Under the pieces are notes generated by a model. That model was not told the origin of the DNA, did not search any database, and was given only the letters and a program-made list of their open reading frames with translations. Of a stretch of 24,746 nt of DNA, positions 7,085 to 15,220 are shown one piece after another. The stretch spans positions 1 through 24,746 of the IMG/VR virus record IMGVR_UViG_3300012000_000119. One strand, 5' to 3'. A program made the translations under genes and the position numbers. The stretch's first letter is position 1. The number at the start of each line of letters is the position of its first letter. Source of the stretch: a virus.

Positions 7085-8579
7085 CGCCGATGCCGTAAAT
7101 GTTGAGCGCGTAAAGCACGACGGGATCGTGGTTCTTGCGCGCGCCGACCAACTCTACGGCGACGCTCCGATCCGACGAGTTTACGTCGTCCATTGTACGG
7201 CCGGCGTATAGGGCTCTCGATACTCCAGTGTCCGCTCCGAACTCCGTTGTGAAGCGCCCCATATCGAGGCGCGCCGCAGCATCCACAACATCGTGCGCAA
7301 AGCCTGTCCCGCGATCACGGGCCGCTACGTTGGGGCGTGGGTGCGGGGCGTTGTTGTAGTACAGGCGCATCGACAACTCGCACGCGGACGGCTGCGGGGC
7401 GTACGACAGGCTGATCGCTCGCGACATCTCCGACCCAGCGGCAGGCTCCTGCACGTCCGTGAGATACGACACGCTGCCGCTCTTGTACCGGTACGTGGGG
7501 AACAGAGGCGTGTCGGCAGTGGTCGAAGACGCAATGAAGGTGCCGGTCGCGCGCGTGCCACCGGAAGGCGGCGGGTCAATCAGCAGGTCGCCGCTCGCGT
7601 AGCCGTTGCCGGTGGACATAATCCACAGGCCGGGCACCTGCCCCTCGCCGTTGATGGTGGCCTGCACCTTTCCGCCGCTGCCGCCCGACGCATAGACGTT
7701 GGGTGGCGTGCGATAGCCGCTGCCAGAGCCGGTAAGTGTGACGGACGTGATCGCGCCCCTGCCGAGATCGACGCTGCCCTCGTTGAGGACGTATACGCCC
7801 CCCGTCGCCGCATACACGCAGCGGTAGTCGCCGTTAGTCAGCAAGACGTGCGCCCCGCCTGCGATGCTCTGCGGGTACATCTCGACCCACCACGTTTTCG
7901 TTTCCAGCGAGTAGCACAGGACGCGCGTGGGGCGGCCCGACGACTCGTCTTCTCGGAACGCCACAAAGCATCGCAGCGTGCGGTGCTTGGGGTCCACGAT
8001 CAGTGAGCACCACTTCGACTTACCGAAGTCGATGCGCCCAGTAAACATGTCGTCGATCGCTTCGGACAGCGGCTCGATCTGGCCCGTCGGAGCAATGCCG
8101 TACACGCCGTACTGATCCATGACGTAGCACGCGCCGCCGTGAATGTCCCAGCAACGCTGGTTCAGTGCGCCCCTGTAGCCGATGGGCGTTACCTGTGCGT
8201 CGAGTACAGGCTGTCGCACAAACGTGATGGAGTAGGCGTGCCTGTGCTGCATTGCCAGCAGCGTCGAGCCGAACGGAATCAGCGCCGTGATGGAGTCGGC
8301 GTCCTTCGCGTTCTGCTGCAAGATTAGTTGGTTGCTCTCGGGGACGCTCTCCGGCTCATCGACTTCGGAGTAGTACAGCGTGTTCGGCTCGTCGCCGCTG
8401 GTGTCCACGCCGTACCAGTGCCGATCTTGGAATCGCACGACGACCGCCTTGTCGTCCGGCGGAGGCGTAAAACGATTGGCATTGATGTCGCCATTAGGCA
8501 GGACAATCGGCATTGCCGCGTAGCCCGGACGGTCGGGGTCGCGCAACTCGTCGTCAGTGAGGTCGTCGTAGAATGGCAT
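7077..8579 (-). CDS. Tail nozzle C-terminal part (beta-propeller), split protein
   Basis: This 500-residue protein shows the pattern I associate with the beta-propeller half of short-tail nozzle proteins (the P22 gp10 / T7 gp12 functional class). Visible marks are DDLTDDELRD at 5-14, a PP-containing strand and RHWYGVD at 53-59, TLYYSEVDEPESVP at 67-80, and DSITALIPFGSTLLAMQ at 95-111. Blade-like strands follow (CYVMDQYGVYGI, VLCYSLETKTWW). Residues 275-335 carry GSGSGY and GNGY repeats like those in the upstream gene. It begins mid-domain for this fold and starts one base after the upstream stop (TGA-C-ATG), with no Shine-Dalgarno. It therefore looks like a continuation of the preceding product rather than a stand-alone gene. 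Family assignment is by pattern; the split is inferred. Confidence 0.8.
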   Translation of the reverse strand: MPFYDDLTDDELRDPDRPGYAAMPIVLPNGDINANRFTPPPDDKAVVVRFQDRHWYGVDTSGDEPNTLYYSEVDEPESVPESNQLILQQNAKDADSITALIPFGSTLLAMQHRHAYSITFVRQPVLDAQVTPIGYRGALNQRCWDIHGGACYVMDQYGVYGIAPTGQIEPLSEAIDDMFTGRIDFGKSKWCSLIVDPKHRTLRCFVAFREDESSGRPTRVLCYSLETKTWWVEMYPQSIAGGAHVLLTNGDYRCVYAATGGVYVLNEGSVDLGRGAITSVTLTGSGSGYRTPPNVYASGGSGGKVQATINGEGQVPGLWIMSTGNGYASGDLLIDPPPSGGTRATGTFIASSTTADTPLFPTYRYKSGSVSYLTDVQEPAAGSEMSRAISLSYAPQPSACELSMRLYYNNAPHPRPNVAARDRGTGFAHDVVDAAARLDMGRFTTEFGADTGVSRALYAGRTMDDVNSSDRSVAVELVGARKNHDPVVLYALNIYGIGDA

Positions 8580-8580
8580 G

Positions 8581-10554
8581 TCAGGAGGACGCCAGTATTT
8601 GGTCGGCCGTAATGGTGCTGCTCGTGACGGAGGCTACGCCAGAAGTACTGCTAGACACGATGCAGCGGTGCTCTGAAAACAGCGACCTGCGCCCGCCCAG
8701 CCCACCATCGGGATACACGTCCAAAGCGCGGGAGGCTACGTACGGGATGGCGCACGTCGGGCGCTCGCAATCGAGCGTGTATCCACCGGGAATGGTCGTC
8801 CACTGTGTCGAAACGGTAGTGCCGTTGAGCAATTTCTGGTTGCGCCCCTGCCACTGATAAGACAGGGTGCCCGGACCAGTCGCCTGTACGGTGACTCGGT
8901 AGTACGGGTAGGGATTGAACTCTTTGCCGATGTATCGAGTGGCCTGCGGTTGCTGGGTAATCACGATGGCCGACGTGGGCGGTGGCGGTCTGGTGCCGCC
9001 GCCGTCGCACGGAGGAGAGTCGCGCATCCACATTTTGTAGTACCACTCGCCGCAGTCGCCTCCGCCGCCATTGTCTCCGCCAGTGTCTGTGGACCCCTCT
9101 GTCACGGAGAGGCGCGCCACTCGATACAGCGTGGTGGCTTGATTGCCTGTCGTGCGCCACAGTTCGATGTGGGACGCTCTTCCGACAGGCGGAGGCGCCG
9201 TCCATGCGATCCGCGACGTGCCGTCGCCGGCGTCGACTTCGGTCACAGGAGACAGGCTGCTGGGGATCGGGCCGCCCAAGTCTTCGGAAGTGTTGTCTAC
9301 GTAGCGGTAGTAGCACTGATACTTGCCGCGCAGGTGCGGCCTAGCAACCGCAAACACCTCCGCTCCTCCGGCCACCACCTCAACTTTCGGTGCGTCCTTG
9401 TAGCCGCCGCCACCGTTCTCAAGCGTCACGGTGTCGATCTTGCCGTCCTTGACCGTGCAGGTGGCATATGCACCAAATCCAGAATCGGACGTGATCTTGA
9501 TCTGCGGCACGACGAGATAGCCGCTGCCCGGCTCGACAATCTTGATCTCTTTGACGCTGTAGCGCGGAGCGGCGGCCGACGATGTGTTGGACTCGGCCTC
9601 AAGTATCGCGTCACGATCTCTGCTGGCCGTAACCCAGCGCTGCGACTCGACGTCCCACGACTGGGCCGCCTGTATCGTGACGGTCACTTTCTTCTTGTAA
9701 CCAGTCCCGCGCTTGGCCGCTGACACGCTGTCAATGCGCCACGCGCCAACAAGGGTCTGGAAGCACACTGTCTGTCCGGGACCAACGACGTTGCACTCGC
9801 AGGTGATCGCATTTCCGCCAAAGCGCACGCGAGCCTTCGCCCCAGTGCCGGTCGAACCCGACACGCTGTACGGGATTTTGACGTTGATGACCGAAAACGA
9901 CGACGGATTGTCTGGGCAGATGGCGTATCGAGTGTCTGTGTACTCGTACGATCCGTCGGCGTCGATCGGCAGGTCTACCCACCCCCACGTTTGAAAGTAC
10001 GTCTTGTAGAGGGGAGGGAAGTCCACCTCGTCTTCGTACGGAGGGCCTTCGATTACCGACCAGTACCGCAGTTGCGTGTTGTCTGGTGGCTCGCCGCCAG
10101 CCTCAGGCACATCGAGCACTGCCTCCAGCACGGCGCCCTTGCCGTGCGTGTCGCTCAAGGCGGCCGATGGCGGCTGCGTGTAATACTTCCCGCCATTCTT
10201 GACCAGCACTTCGCTTACTGCCGCCTGCGACAGATAGGCAGCGGCCGACGCGCTCCGGAATCTGTCAGGCGCCACATCAGAGGGCGTGGAGAAAGTCACC
10301 TCCGGCGGCGAGTAGTACACGGCTCCGGGCTGCTGCACATCCACGCGGGCCACGTAAAAGGCGTTGGCCGAGTCAGCCGTGACCTGCGGCGCCGCTGTCG
10401 GCGCATCCATGCCGGCGTCGATCGCAACGCCAGCGCCGTCCCATCGCGCGGGCCGCACGCCATGTCCCTGCACGACGATGACCTCGCCATGACGGCTCTG
10501 TGCCATAGACACTGGGTAGTCGGCGGAAAAACGATCAGAAATCACGGCGCACAC
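8581..10554 (-). CDS. Tail nozzle middle part with GxGY beta-repeats and Ig-like domain
   Basis: This 657-residue protein starts at GTG (10552-10554), with GGAG just upstream. A Met at residue 17 is an alternative start. It overlaps the upstream gene by 13 nt. Residues 17-58 (GEVIVVQGHGVRPARWDG, then APTAAP) and 408-490 (YQCYYRYVDN, SLSPVTEV, HIELWRTTGN) match segments expected in the N-terminal half of a single-chain nozzle. Between them, 110-400 is a block of glycine-tyrosine beta repeats (GGKYY, GTGY, GSGY, GGGGY). After residue 490 come a Gly/Cys linker with four tryptophans or cysteines and an Ig-like domain (about 527-655, TLSYQWQGRNQKL). The coding sequence ends TCC-TCC-TGA-C, directly before the next start. 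Likely a structural tail protein. Confidence 0.8.
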   Translation of the reverse strand: MCAVISDRFSADYPVSMAQSRHGEVIVVQGHGVRPARWDGAGVAIDAGMDAPTAAPQVTADSANAFYVARVDVQQPGAVYYSPPEVTFSTPSDVAPDRFRSASAAAYLSQAAVSEVLVKNGGKYYTQPPSAALSDTHGKGAVLEAVLDVPEAGGEPPDNTQLRYWSVIEGPPYEDEVDFPPLYKTYFQTWGWVDLPIDADGSYEYTDTRYAICPDNPSSFSVINVKIPYSVSGSTGTGAKARVRFGGNAITCECNVVGPGQTVCFQTLVGAWRIDSVSAAKRGTGYKKKVTVTIQAAQSWDVESQRWVTASRDRDAILEAESNTSSAAAPRYSVKEIKIVEPGSGYLVVPQIKITSDSGFGAYATCTVKDGKIDTVTLENGGGGYKDAPKVEVVAGGAEVFAVARPHLRGKYQCYYRYVDNTSEDLGGPIPSSLSPVTEVDAGDGTSRIAWTAPPPVGRASHIELWRTTGNQATTLYRVARLSVTEGSTDTGGDNGGGGDCGEWYYKMWMRDSPPCDGGGTRPPPPTSAIVITQQPQATRYIGKEFNPYPYYRVTVQATGPGTLSYQWQGRNQKLLNGTTVSTQWTTIPGGYTLDCERPTCAIPYVASRALDVYPDGGLGGRRSLFSEHRCIVSSSTSGVASVTSSTITADQILASS

Positions 10555-11111
10555 AACTCCGATCCAGCGACGGAGGGCGGGTACACAGACGAGCCGGCAG
10601 AGCCGCTACGAAATGCGCTGAGTTTCCCGGAGCCTTCGCACAGCGCGTTGGCATTGACCGCGAACGACCACGATGAGGTCGTGGCACGCCCGCCGCGAAG
10701 CGTCGAGTACAGTTGCGTCGGGTCTGGCGTTGGCGGGTCTGGCGGCGGCTCGACCACGTCCACGACGTACCGCATCGTGTAACTGGCGCTGACCGCATCG
10801 GCGGCCTCCAGTTGCGGCTCGATTGGCCGCTCCGGCTCTGCGCCGTACGCAGGCCCCTGCAAGGCCACGAGCGTTCCGTCGTCCCGCAAACACAGCAGCC
10901 AAGACTGGCCGTCCCGCGAATACGGATGGCAGTCGACAAGGCCGGCGCTGGAGCCGGAGGACGGCGCGAATGCGATGGGCCACATGCCGCCGCGCGTGTA
11001 AATCTGGCCCGCGATGTCACACGCCAGATTGACCTGCTCGACAGCGGCACCAACAGGAAGCGCGAACGGGCTCGCGTTCGTTATGAGTCCGCCCCACGCG
11101 CCCTTGCTCAT
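10542..11111 (-). CDS. Tail nozzle N-terminal part, split protein
   Basis: This 189-residue protein starts MSKGAWGGLITNASPFALP and continues with GAAVEQVNLACDIAGQIYTR-GG. That is the pattern of the extreme N-terminus of podovirus nozzle proteins: a 'no complaints' opening of Gly, Asn, SPF, LP and a conserved N-G-x-R strand. Residues 60-100 add blade-like strands (SWLLCLRDDGTLVALQG). A Pro-rich linker (VEPPPDPPTPDP) at about 120-131 precedes a Ser/Ala-rich tail. The start lies in the TGACGCATG context, with GGAG eight bases upstream, 3 nt after the adaptor stop. It is too short for a full nozzle, and the following two genes carry the expected remainder. I saw no slippery heptamer in its overlap with the next gene, so separate translation is more likely. 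Confidence 0.75.
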   Translation of the reverse strand: MSKGAWGGLITNASPFALPVGAAVEQVNLACDIAGQIYTRGGMWPIAFAPSSGSSAGLVDCHPYSRDGQSWLLCLRDDGTLVALQGPAYGAEPERPIEPQLEAADAVSASYTMRYVVDVVEPPPDPPTPDPTQLYSTLRGGRATTSSWSFAVNANALCEGSGKLSAFRSGSAGSSVYPPSVAGSELCAP

Positions 11112-11114
11112 GCG

Positions 11115-12038
11115 TCATGCTCCAGTATCCGGAGCGGACGGCGAGTAGTAGCCCAGCGAGCGCGGCGATCCTGCGTAGGGCGCAACGGCGCTCTCCGGAT
11201 ACCGATCGACGCCCAGCCGGCGACCGCTCATGGGCGCGATCACATCCTGCTCCATCGCCATGCGCAGGTCGCGCTGGTAGACGGCGACGGCACCCTCGAC
11301 GTTCTTGCCTTGCAGGCGCGCCGCCCACACTTCAGCAGCGCTCAGAAGCGCCGTGAACATGTTTTCGGACACGTCGAGGTAATCGCTGACGACCGTCTTC
11401 GCGCCCTGCGGGGCCGTGCCGACCATGCTGCCGGCGAGACCCAGAATCTCCTGTGCCGTGTACGGATACACGCCCGACAGGCCTTCTGGGTAGTTGGCGC
11501 TTGTCCCGTACCGCTTGACGGCTCCGGGAGCGCTCGTCGCATTGAGCGAGCCGTTGCGGCAGATGGACTCATAGCCCATGAAGCGCAGCGGCATCGGCCG
11601 GCGACGGTACGTGATGTAGTAGTTGCTGCCGGCCGGCGCGGCAGGGAAGGTGCCGGCCACCATGATCTTCCAGCGGTCGGCGTGCGCGGTCGAGCGCGAA
11701 ACCGTCCAGTAGATCGGCTCGCCGCTGCCAACGGCTTGGTTCTCGTATCGCCGCCATTCGGACGGCGTGATGTAGGCAGTGACGATCGACGGGTCCGGCG
11801 GGATAAGCGCGTCCACGTTGTTGAGGTCCGCCGGCAGCAGGAACTGCTTCCCGCCAGAATCGGCGATGGCCGCCGGAAGGGTCGTTTCTGTGACGTGCCA
11901 CAGCCAGTCTTTGGCGTGGTACACGTCGCGGTAGGCATGGTGGACGGCCGCCCGGAGGAGGCGGTGTTCGGCGTCCTGCGCCCCGCCGCCGGTCGTGTTC
12001 ATCAGATATTCGACAACGTCTTGGGCTGCGTAATACAT
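11115..12038 (-). CDS. Head-tail adaptor candidate
   Basis: This 307-residue protein starts MYYAAQDVVEYLMNTTGG and is preceded by GAGGA with a four-base spacer. The N-terminal 60 residues look helical and contain HHAYRDVYHAKDWLWH, a feature I associate with adaptor proteins of short-tailed phages (the P22 gp4 / T7 gp11 functional class): helical start, aromatic W/H-rich turn, then a beta region (FLLPADLNNVDALIPPD, YYITYRRRP). The last 100 residues return to helix (FTALLSAAEVWAARLQGK). Its position just before the nozzle N-terminal gene fits an adaptor between portal and nozzle. The family call is from pattern and context, not from a database, so portal-ring adaptor is likely but not certain. 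Confidence 0.7.
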   Translation of the reverse strand: MYYAAQDVVEYLMNTTGGGAQDAEHRLLRAAVHHAYRDVYHAKDWLWHVTETTLPAAIADSGGKQFLLPADLNNVDALIPPDPSIVTAYITPSEWRRYENQAVGSGEPIYWTVSRSTAHADRWKIMVAGTFPAAPAGSNYYITYRRRPMPLRFMGYESICRNGSLNATSAPGAVKRYGTSANYPEGLSGVYPYTAQEILGLAGSMVGTAPQGAKTVVSDYLDVSENMFTALLSAAEVWAARLQGKNVEGAVAVYQRDLRMAMEQDVIAPMSGRRLGVDRYPESAVAPYAGSPRSLGYYSPSAPDTGA

Positions 12039-12098
12039 GCGTTCCTCGCAAAATATCGGGCTACTGGTTTATGTCCGTCAGCCGGGAGGTGCTGGACA

Positions 12099-14483
12099 TC
12101 ACGGCCAATTGTTGACAGGCGGCAGATTTACGCACGGCTCCGGAGAAAACCGCACGCTAATGCTCATGTTGGACGGCTGCGAGCCCGTCTGTCCGCTAAT
12201 TGTGATCCGGTCTCCGACTCCGACATTTTGGATTACGTACACTGCCGCCTTGTCGTCAAATCCCACAAGTTGATCGCGCGGCACGGAGGCGGTTCCGCGC
12301 CACACCATGTGATTGGGTGTTGTGCCTGTGGACGCGATTGCGATGGTCAAATAGCCTTGTGCGGTGGCCTGAATCCACACGTCGTCTGAGTTGCCTGCCA
12401 CGCCAGTCAGCGCGCCCAGCGCAAGATGTAGAGTGTTCTGCGAGCGGCTGTTCGCCGGCCACGCTGGCGACAGAAAAAAGGGCGTGGCGTCTGGTGTGCT
12501 GCCGACCGTGTAATCGACGACGCGCATGACGCCGCCAGCCACAACAAGCGACTGTACCGTCAACTCCACGCCGCCGTGATGCACAACGTAGCGCGTTCCC
12601 GGAGACGCAAAGAAACACAGCCGGTGCGACTGACTTGTGCCTGAAGACTGAGTTACTATCCCGAGTTGTTCGCCGCTGGTATTGTACGCAATCACCATCG
12701 CGTCTGTGACGCCAGTTGTGACAGTGAAGGTAATGATGCCCGGACGTGTAAACGAGAACCATCTACCTGCGGCGTACGGATCATTGTTTGTTGGCTGCGA
12801 CCATCCGGCCGGAGCATTGACAAGGAACGCGCCAGACGGCGACGTGACGTTGTTCGGCATCGCAGCAAGCGAGTTGACCGTGACGGCACCGCGCGGGTAG
12901 TGAAACGGGCCAATACCGGCAGAGCCTTCCGCCGCTACGCGAAAAAGATACGCCTGCGCTGCTTGCAGTCCCGTGATTGTGTAGTAGGTCGTCGTGTGGT
13001 CGTCTTTGTCCACCGTGATCCATGACCCAGTGGCAGAATACGTGCCGTTTGCATTGACTGTCGCCGTGCGATATTGCACGACGTAGTTGGTTGCCGGAGC
13101 GCCCGACGGAGACGCAGCCGGATAGTATTCCAGACGAGTCGCTGTAGAGCCGTGCGTGATGCGCGCCACGACGACTGGGTCATAATCTGTCACGCGCGTT
13201 GAGGTGACGTAAGCGTATGGCCCTTCGGCGCCCACGATTCCGCGCGCCTTGACGCGGACGCGATACGTATTACCGGGAAGGTATGCGTAACGATAATACT
13301 CGTGAGAGTAGCCCGGAATAGCCAGAGGCGCTTGCGCTGGAAGGACGTGATCTGGCGACCACGTTACCCCTCCGTCAGCAGAATAGTTGAGAACGTATTG
13401 CGTAGCCGAAGGAACTGGAAGCCAATACAGCCAGATTGAGCCGCCGTTGGCTGTCCCAAATGCCTCCAACTCTGCCGGCGCGGCCAATCCAGAACCAGCA
13501 GGCGTGATTGGGCCGACTTGCACGATCGGCCCCGCGCCTGCGGTATTCACGCCGGCGACGTACAGGTAATACGCAGTTCCGTTTGTCAGTCCGGAGACAG
13601 ACGCGGACGTCAACGAAGCGTCAACATCTCCCCACAGAGTTTTGGCGGCAGTCGGATTGGTGTTATGCCAAATACGGTATGCACTCGGGGCCGCGCATCC
13701 TGTCGCTAAAGGAGCAACCCACGCTAGCGAGGCGCCTCCACCAAGCGGCGTTGCTGACAGGTTGCGCACGGCGCCCGGCGCAGACGTCGGGGCGGTGTAC
13801 GTAGCGCTTTGAGTGCTGTACGAAGATATAGCCAAGGCCGACTGAGCCGCCACGCGAAACCGATACACAGAGCCGCAAACCAATCCCGATGCAGGCGTAA
13901 ACAAACGCGACGACACGGGCGAGCCCATTGTTTGCCAAGTGATCGAGGAGCCGTTGACCCCAAACTGAACGACGTACGACAACTCGTCTAAAGTAGCGCC
14001 TCCGGTGGTTGCGGGCGCATCCCAATAAATGACAAGTTGCCCCGATTCAAGAACGGCTCGCGCGTTGGTGGGCACTCCGGGCGTGCCTAGTGGTTGGATA
14101 AGATTGCTGCTGGCGCTGTATGCGGTTGGCCCAGATGCCGTTACTGAGGCCACGCGAAAACGATATCGCGTGCCATTTGTCAATCCGCTGATTATGGCCG
14201 TAGACGCGGTAAGAATCGTGGCTACGGAAGTTGTCCACGTCACTCCGTCATCGCCGGATTGCTGGACGGTGTGAGTCAGAGCCGGCTTTGTGGTGGCGAT
14301 CGTCCACGACAGCGTGACAGAAGCATCGCCAGCGATGCCGGTCACGTTGTACGGCGCGTCGTTTGTTTGAGGCGGCGGCGTGCTGGCGCCATAAACCAAA
14401 GACGCGCCCAAGTACATCTTGGACACCGGCGCTGCGCCGAGCCGTAATGTTTGCTGCGCGGCAGCGCCAAGACGAACAGGCAT
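12099..14483 (-). CDS. Multi-FnIII-domain tail/adhesion protein
   Basis: This 794-residue protein opens with a short phage attachment-type sequence: LGAAAQQTLRLG and then KMYLGASLVYG at 22-32. Five fibronectin type III domains follow, at about 43-130, 134-230, 234-328, 335-430 and 436-535. Each shows the late-strand signature (GLTNGTRYRFRVASV, GLTNGTAYYLYVAGV, LPGNTYRVRVKA, GLQAAQAYLFRVAA). Residues 550-794 form one or two Gly/Thr-rich beta sandwiches (RWFSFTRPGIITFTV, GDRITISGQ) that resemble pre-peptidase or carbohydrate-binding folds. The ATG overlaps the preceding stop as TAATG. FnIII repeats in phage tails usually mediate weak glycan or surface binding, so a fibre or adhesion role with its upstream fibre partner is likely. 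Confidence 0.88.
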   Translation of the reverse strand: MPVRLGAAAQQTLRLGAAPVSKMYLGASLVYGASTPPPQTNDAPYNVTGIAGDASVTLSWTIATTKPALTHTVQQSGDDGVTWTTSVATILTASTAIISGLTNGTRYRFRVASVTASGPTAYSASSNLIQPLGTPGVPTNARAVLESGQLVIYWDAPATTGGATLDELSYVVQFGVNGSSITWQTMGSPVSSRLFTPASGLVCGSVYRFRVAAQSALAISSYSTQSATYTAPTSAPGAVRNLSATPLGGGASLAWVAPLATGCAAPSAYRIWHNTNPTAAKTLWGDVDASLTSASVSGLTNGTAYYLYVAGVNTAGAGPIVQVGPITPAGSGLAAPAELEAFGTANGGSIWLYWLPVPSATQYVLNYSADGGVTWSPDHVLPAQAPLAIPGYSHEYYRYAYLPGNTYRVRVKARGIVGAEGPYAYVTSTRVTDYDPVVVARITHGSTATRLEYYPAASPSGAPATNYVVQYRTATVNANGTYSATGSWITVDKDDHTTTYYTITGLQAAQAYLFRVAAEGSAGIGPFHYPRGAVTVNSLAAMPNNVTSPSGAFLVNAPAGWSQPTNNDPYAAGRWFSFTRPGIITFTVTTGVTDAMVIAYNTSGEQLGIVTQSSGTSQSHRLCFFASPGTRYVVHHGGVELTVQSLVVAGGVMRVVDYTVGSTPDATPFFLSPAWPANSRSQNTLHLALGALTGVAGNSDDVWIQATAQGYLTIAIASTGTTPNHMVWRGTASVPRDQLVGFDDKAAVYVIQNVGVGDRITISGQTGSQPSNMSISVRFSPEPCVNLPPVNNWP

Positions 14484-15217
14484 TAGGTAATCACGTACAG
14501 CGTGGTGGGGCTCTTCGGCGACAGCGAGTCATAGTTCGCCTGCGAGATCGAGACGATGTTCGTGATCGCCACCGCTCCGGTAATACCGGTGATCGTGCTG
14601 GTCGGACGAGCCGCCAGTTCACCAGACAGCCCAGTCACATCGCCGACGACATGCGTGTGAGTCGTGGCCGCCTTGCCTGCAAGCGCCGTGACGAGCCCTG
14701 TGATGTCTGCAATCGCGTGCGTGTGCGTCGCCACGCCGATCGTGAGCGTTCCTGCGGTGTCGTTGTACGCCACCGACACGCCAGAGCCTGCCACCACAAG
14801 CGCAGCCACTCGATCGTCCACAGCCTCCGACAGGCCGATCACAGACGACGCATTGATCGTGGTGGAGCCGGTCGAGAAACTGCCGACGACTTGCAGGTTG
14901 CCGCCGACCACGACGTTGCCGGTCGTGGACAGCGCCGACACGAGCAGGCTTGTCGGCAGGTCGTGGACGTGATCTGCGCGAGCAGCCCGTGACGATGTGC
15001 CTGCGGCCGCCGACCCTAGCGGCTGCGGGGCCGTAGAGGACAGTCCGGCCGCGTCGGTGTACGGAAGCGCCGCCCAGTTCGACGTGCCATTGCCGAACTT
15101 GACGCGCCCCGTATCCGTCTCCATGCCAGGCTCTCCGGCAAGCAGCACGGGGTTCGAGGACGCCCAGTTGGCGGCCGTGTCATACCGAACCTGCAAGCGA
15201 ACCAGAGCAGCCGGCAT
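14483..15217 (-). CDS. Tail fibre protein with HxH motifs
   Basis: This 244-residue protein begins with a module (ANWASSNPVLLAGEPGME, then KFGNGTSNWAALPY) that recalls the N-terminal domain of phage tropism-determinant and fibre proteins. It continues with low-complexity Ser/Thr/Ala/Gly beta segments. HVH occurs at 83-85 and HTH at 165-167 and 187-189; the last two are in a 22-residue tandem repeat (THTH..ADITGL / THTH..GDVTGL). In trimeric phage fibres such HxH motifs can bind a metal ion on the axis. The C-terminus (QANYDSLSPKSPTTLYVI) matches endings I associate with fibre proteins. The start is in a TGACGCATG context with GGGGTGA upstream. It is likely trimeric and a partner of the FnIII protein downstream. 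Confidence 0.82.
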   Translation of the reverse strand: MPAALVRLQVRYDTAANWASSNPVLLAGEPGMETDTGRVKFGNGTSNWAALPYTDAAGLSSTAPQPLGSAAAGTSSRAARADHVHDLPTSLLVSALSTTGNVVVGGNLQVVGSFSTGSTTINASSVIGLSEAVDDRVAALVVAGSGVSVAYNDTAGTLTIGVATHTHAIADITGLVTALAGKAATTHTHVVGDVTGLSGELAARPTSTITGITGAVAITNIVSISQANYDSLSPKSPTTLYVIT

Positions 15218-15220
15218 GCG

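Noticed and set aside
10542-10605. Possible -1 frameshift joining the first two nozzle genes
   Set aside because: The frames overlap in this 64-nt stretch in the right register, but no X-XXY-YYZ slippery heptamer is present. GGAG before the GTG supports separate initiation.
12039-12098. Weak hairpin in the 60-nt gap before the adaptor gene
   Set aside because: TGTCC/GGACA pairing is possible but needs a bulge and a large loop and has no T tract; too weak to call a terminator.
10713-12389. 558-codon plus-strand frame opposite the adaptor and nozzle genes
   Set aside because: Arg/His/Val-rich shadow spanning several real minus-strand genes and their junctions.
14483-15217. Diversity-generating retroelement target in the fibre gene
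   Set aside because: The N-terminal module recalls tropism-determinant proteins, but I saw no reverse transcriptase, template repeat or variable repeat in the window.
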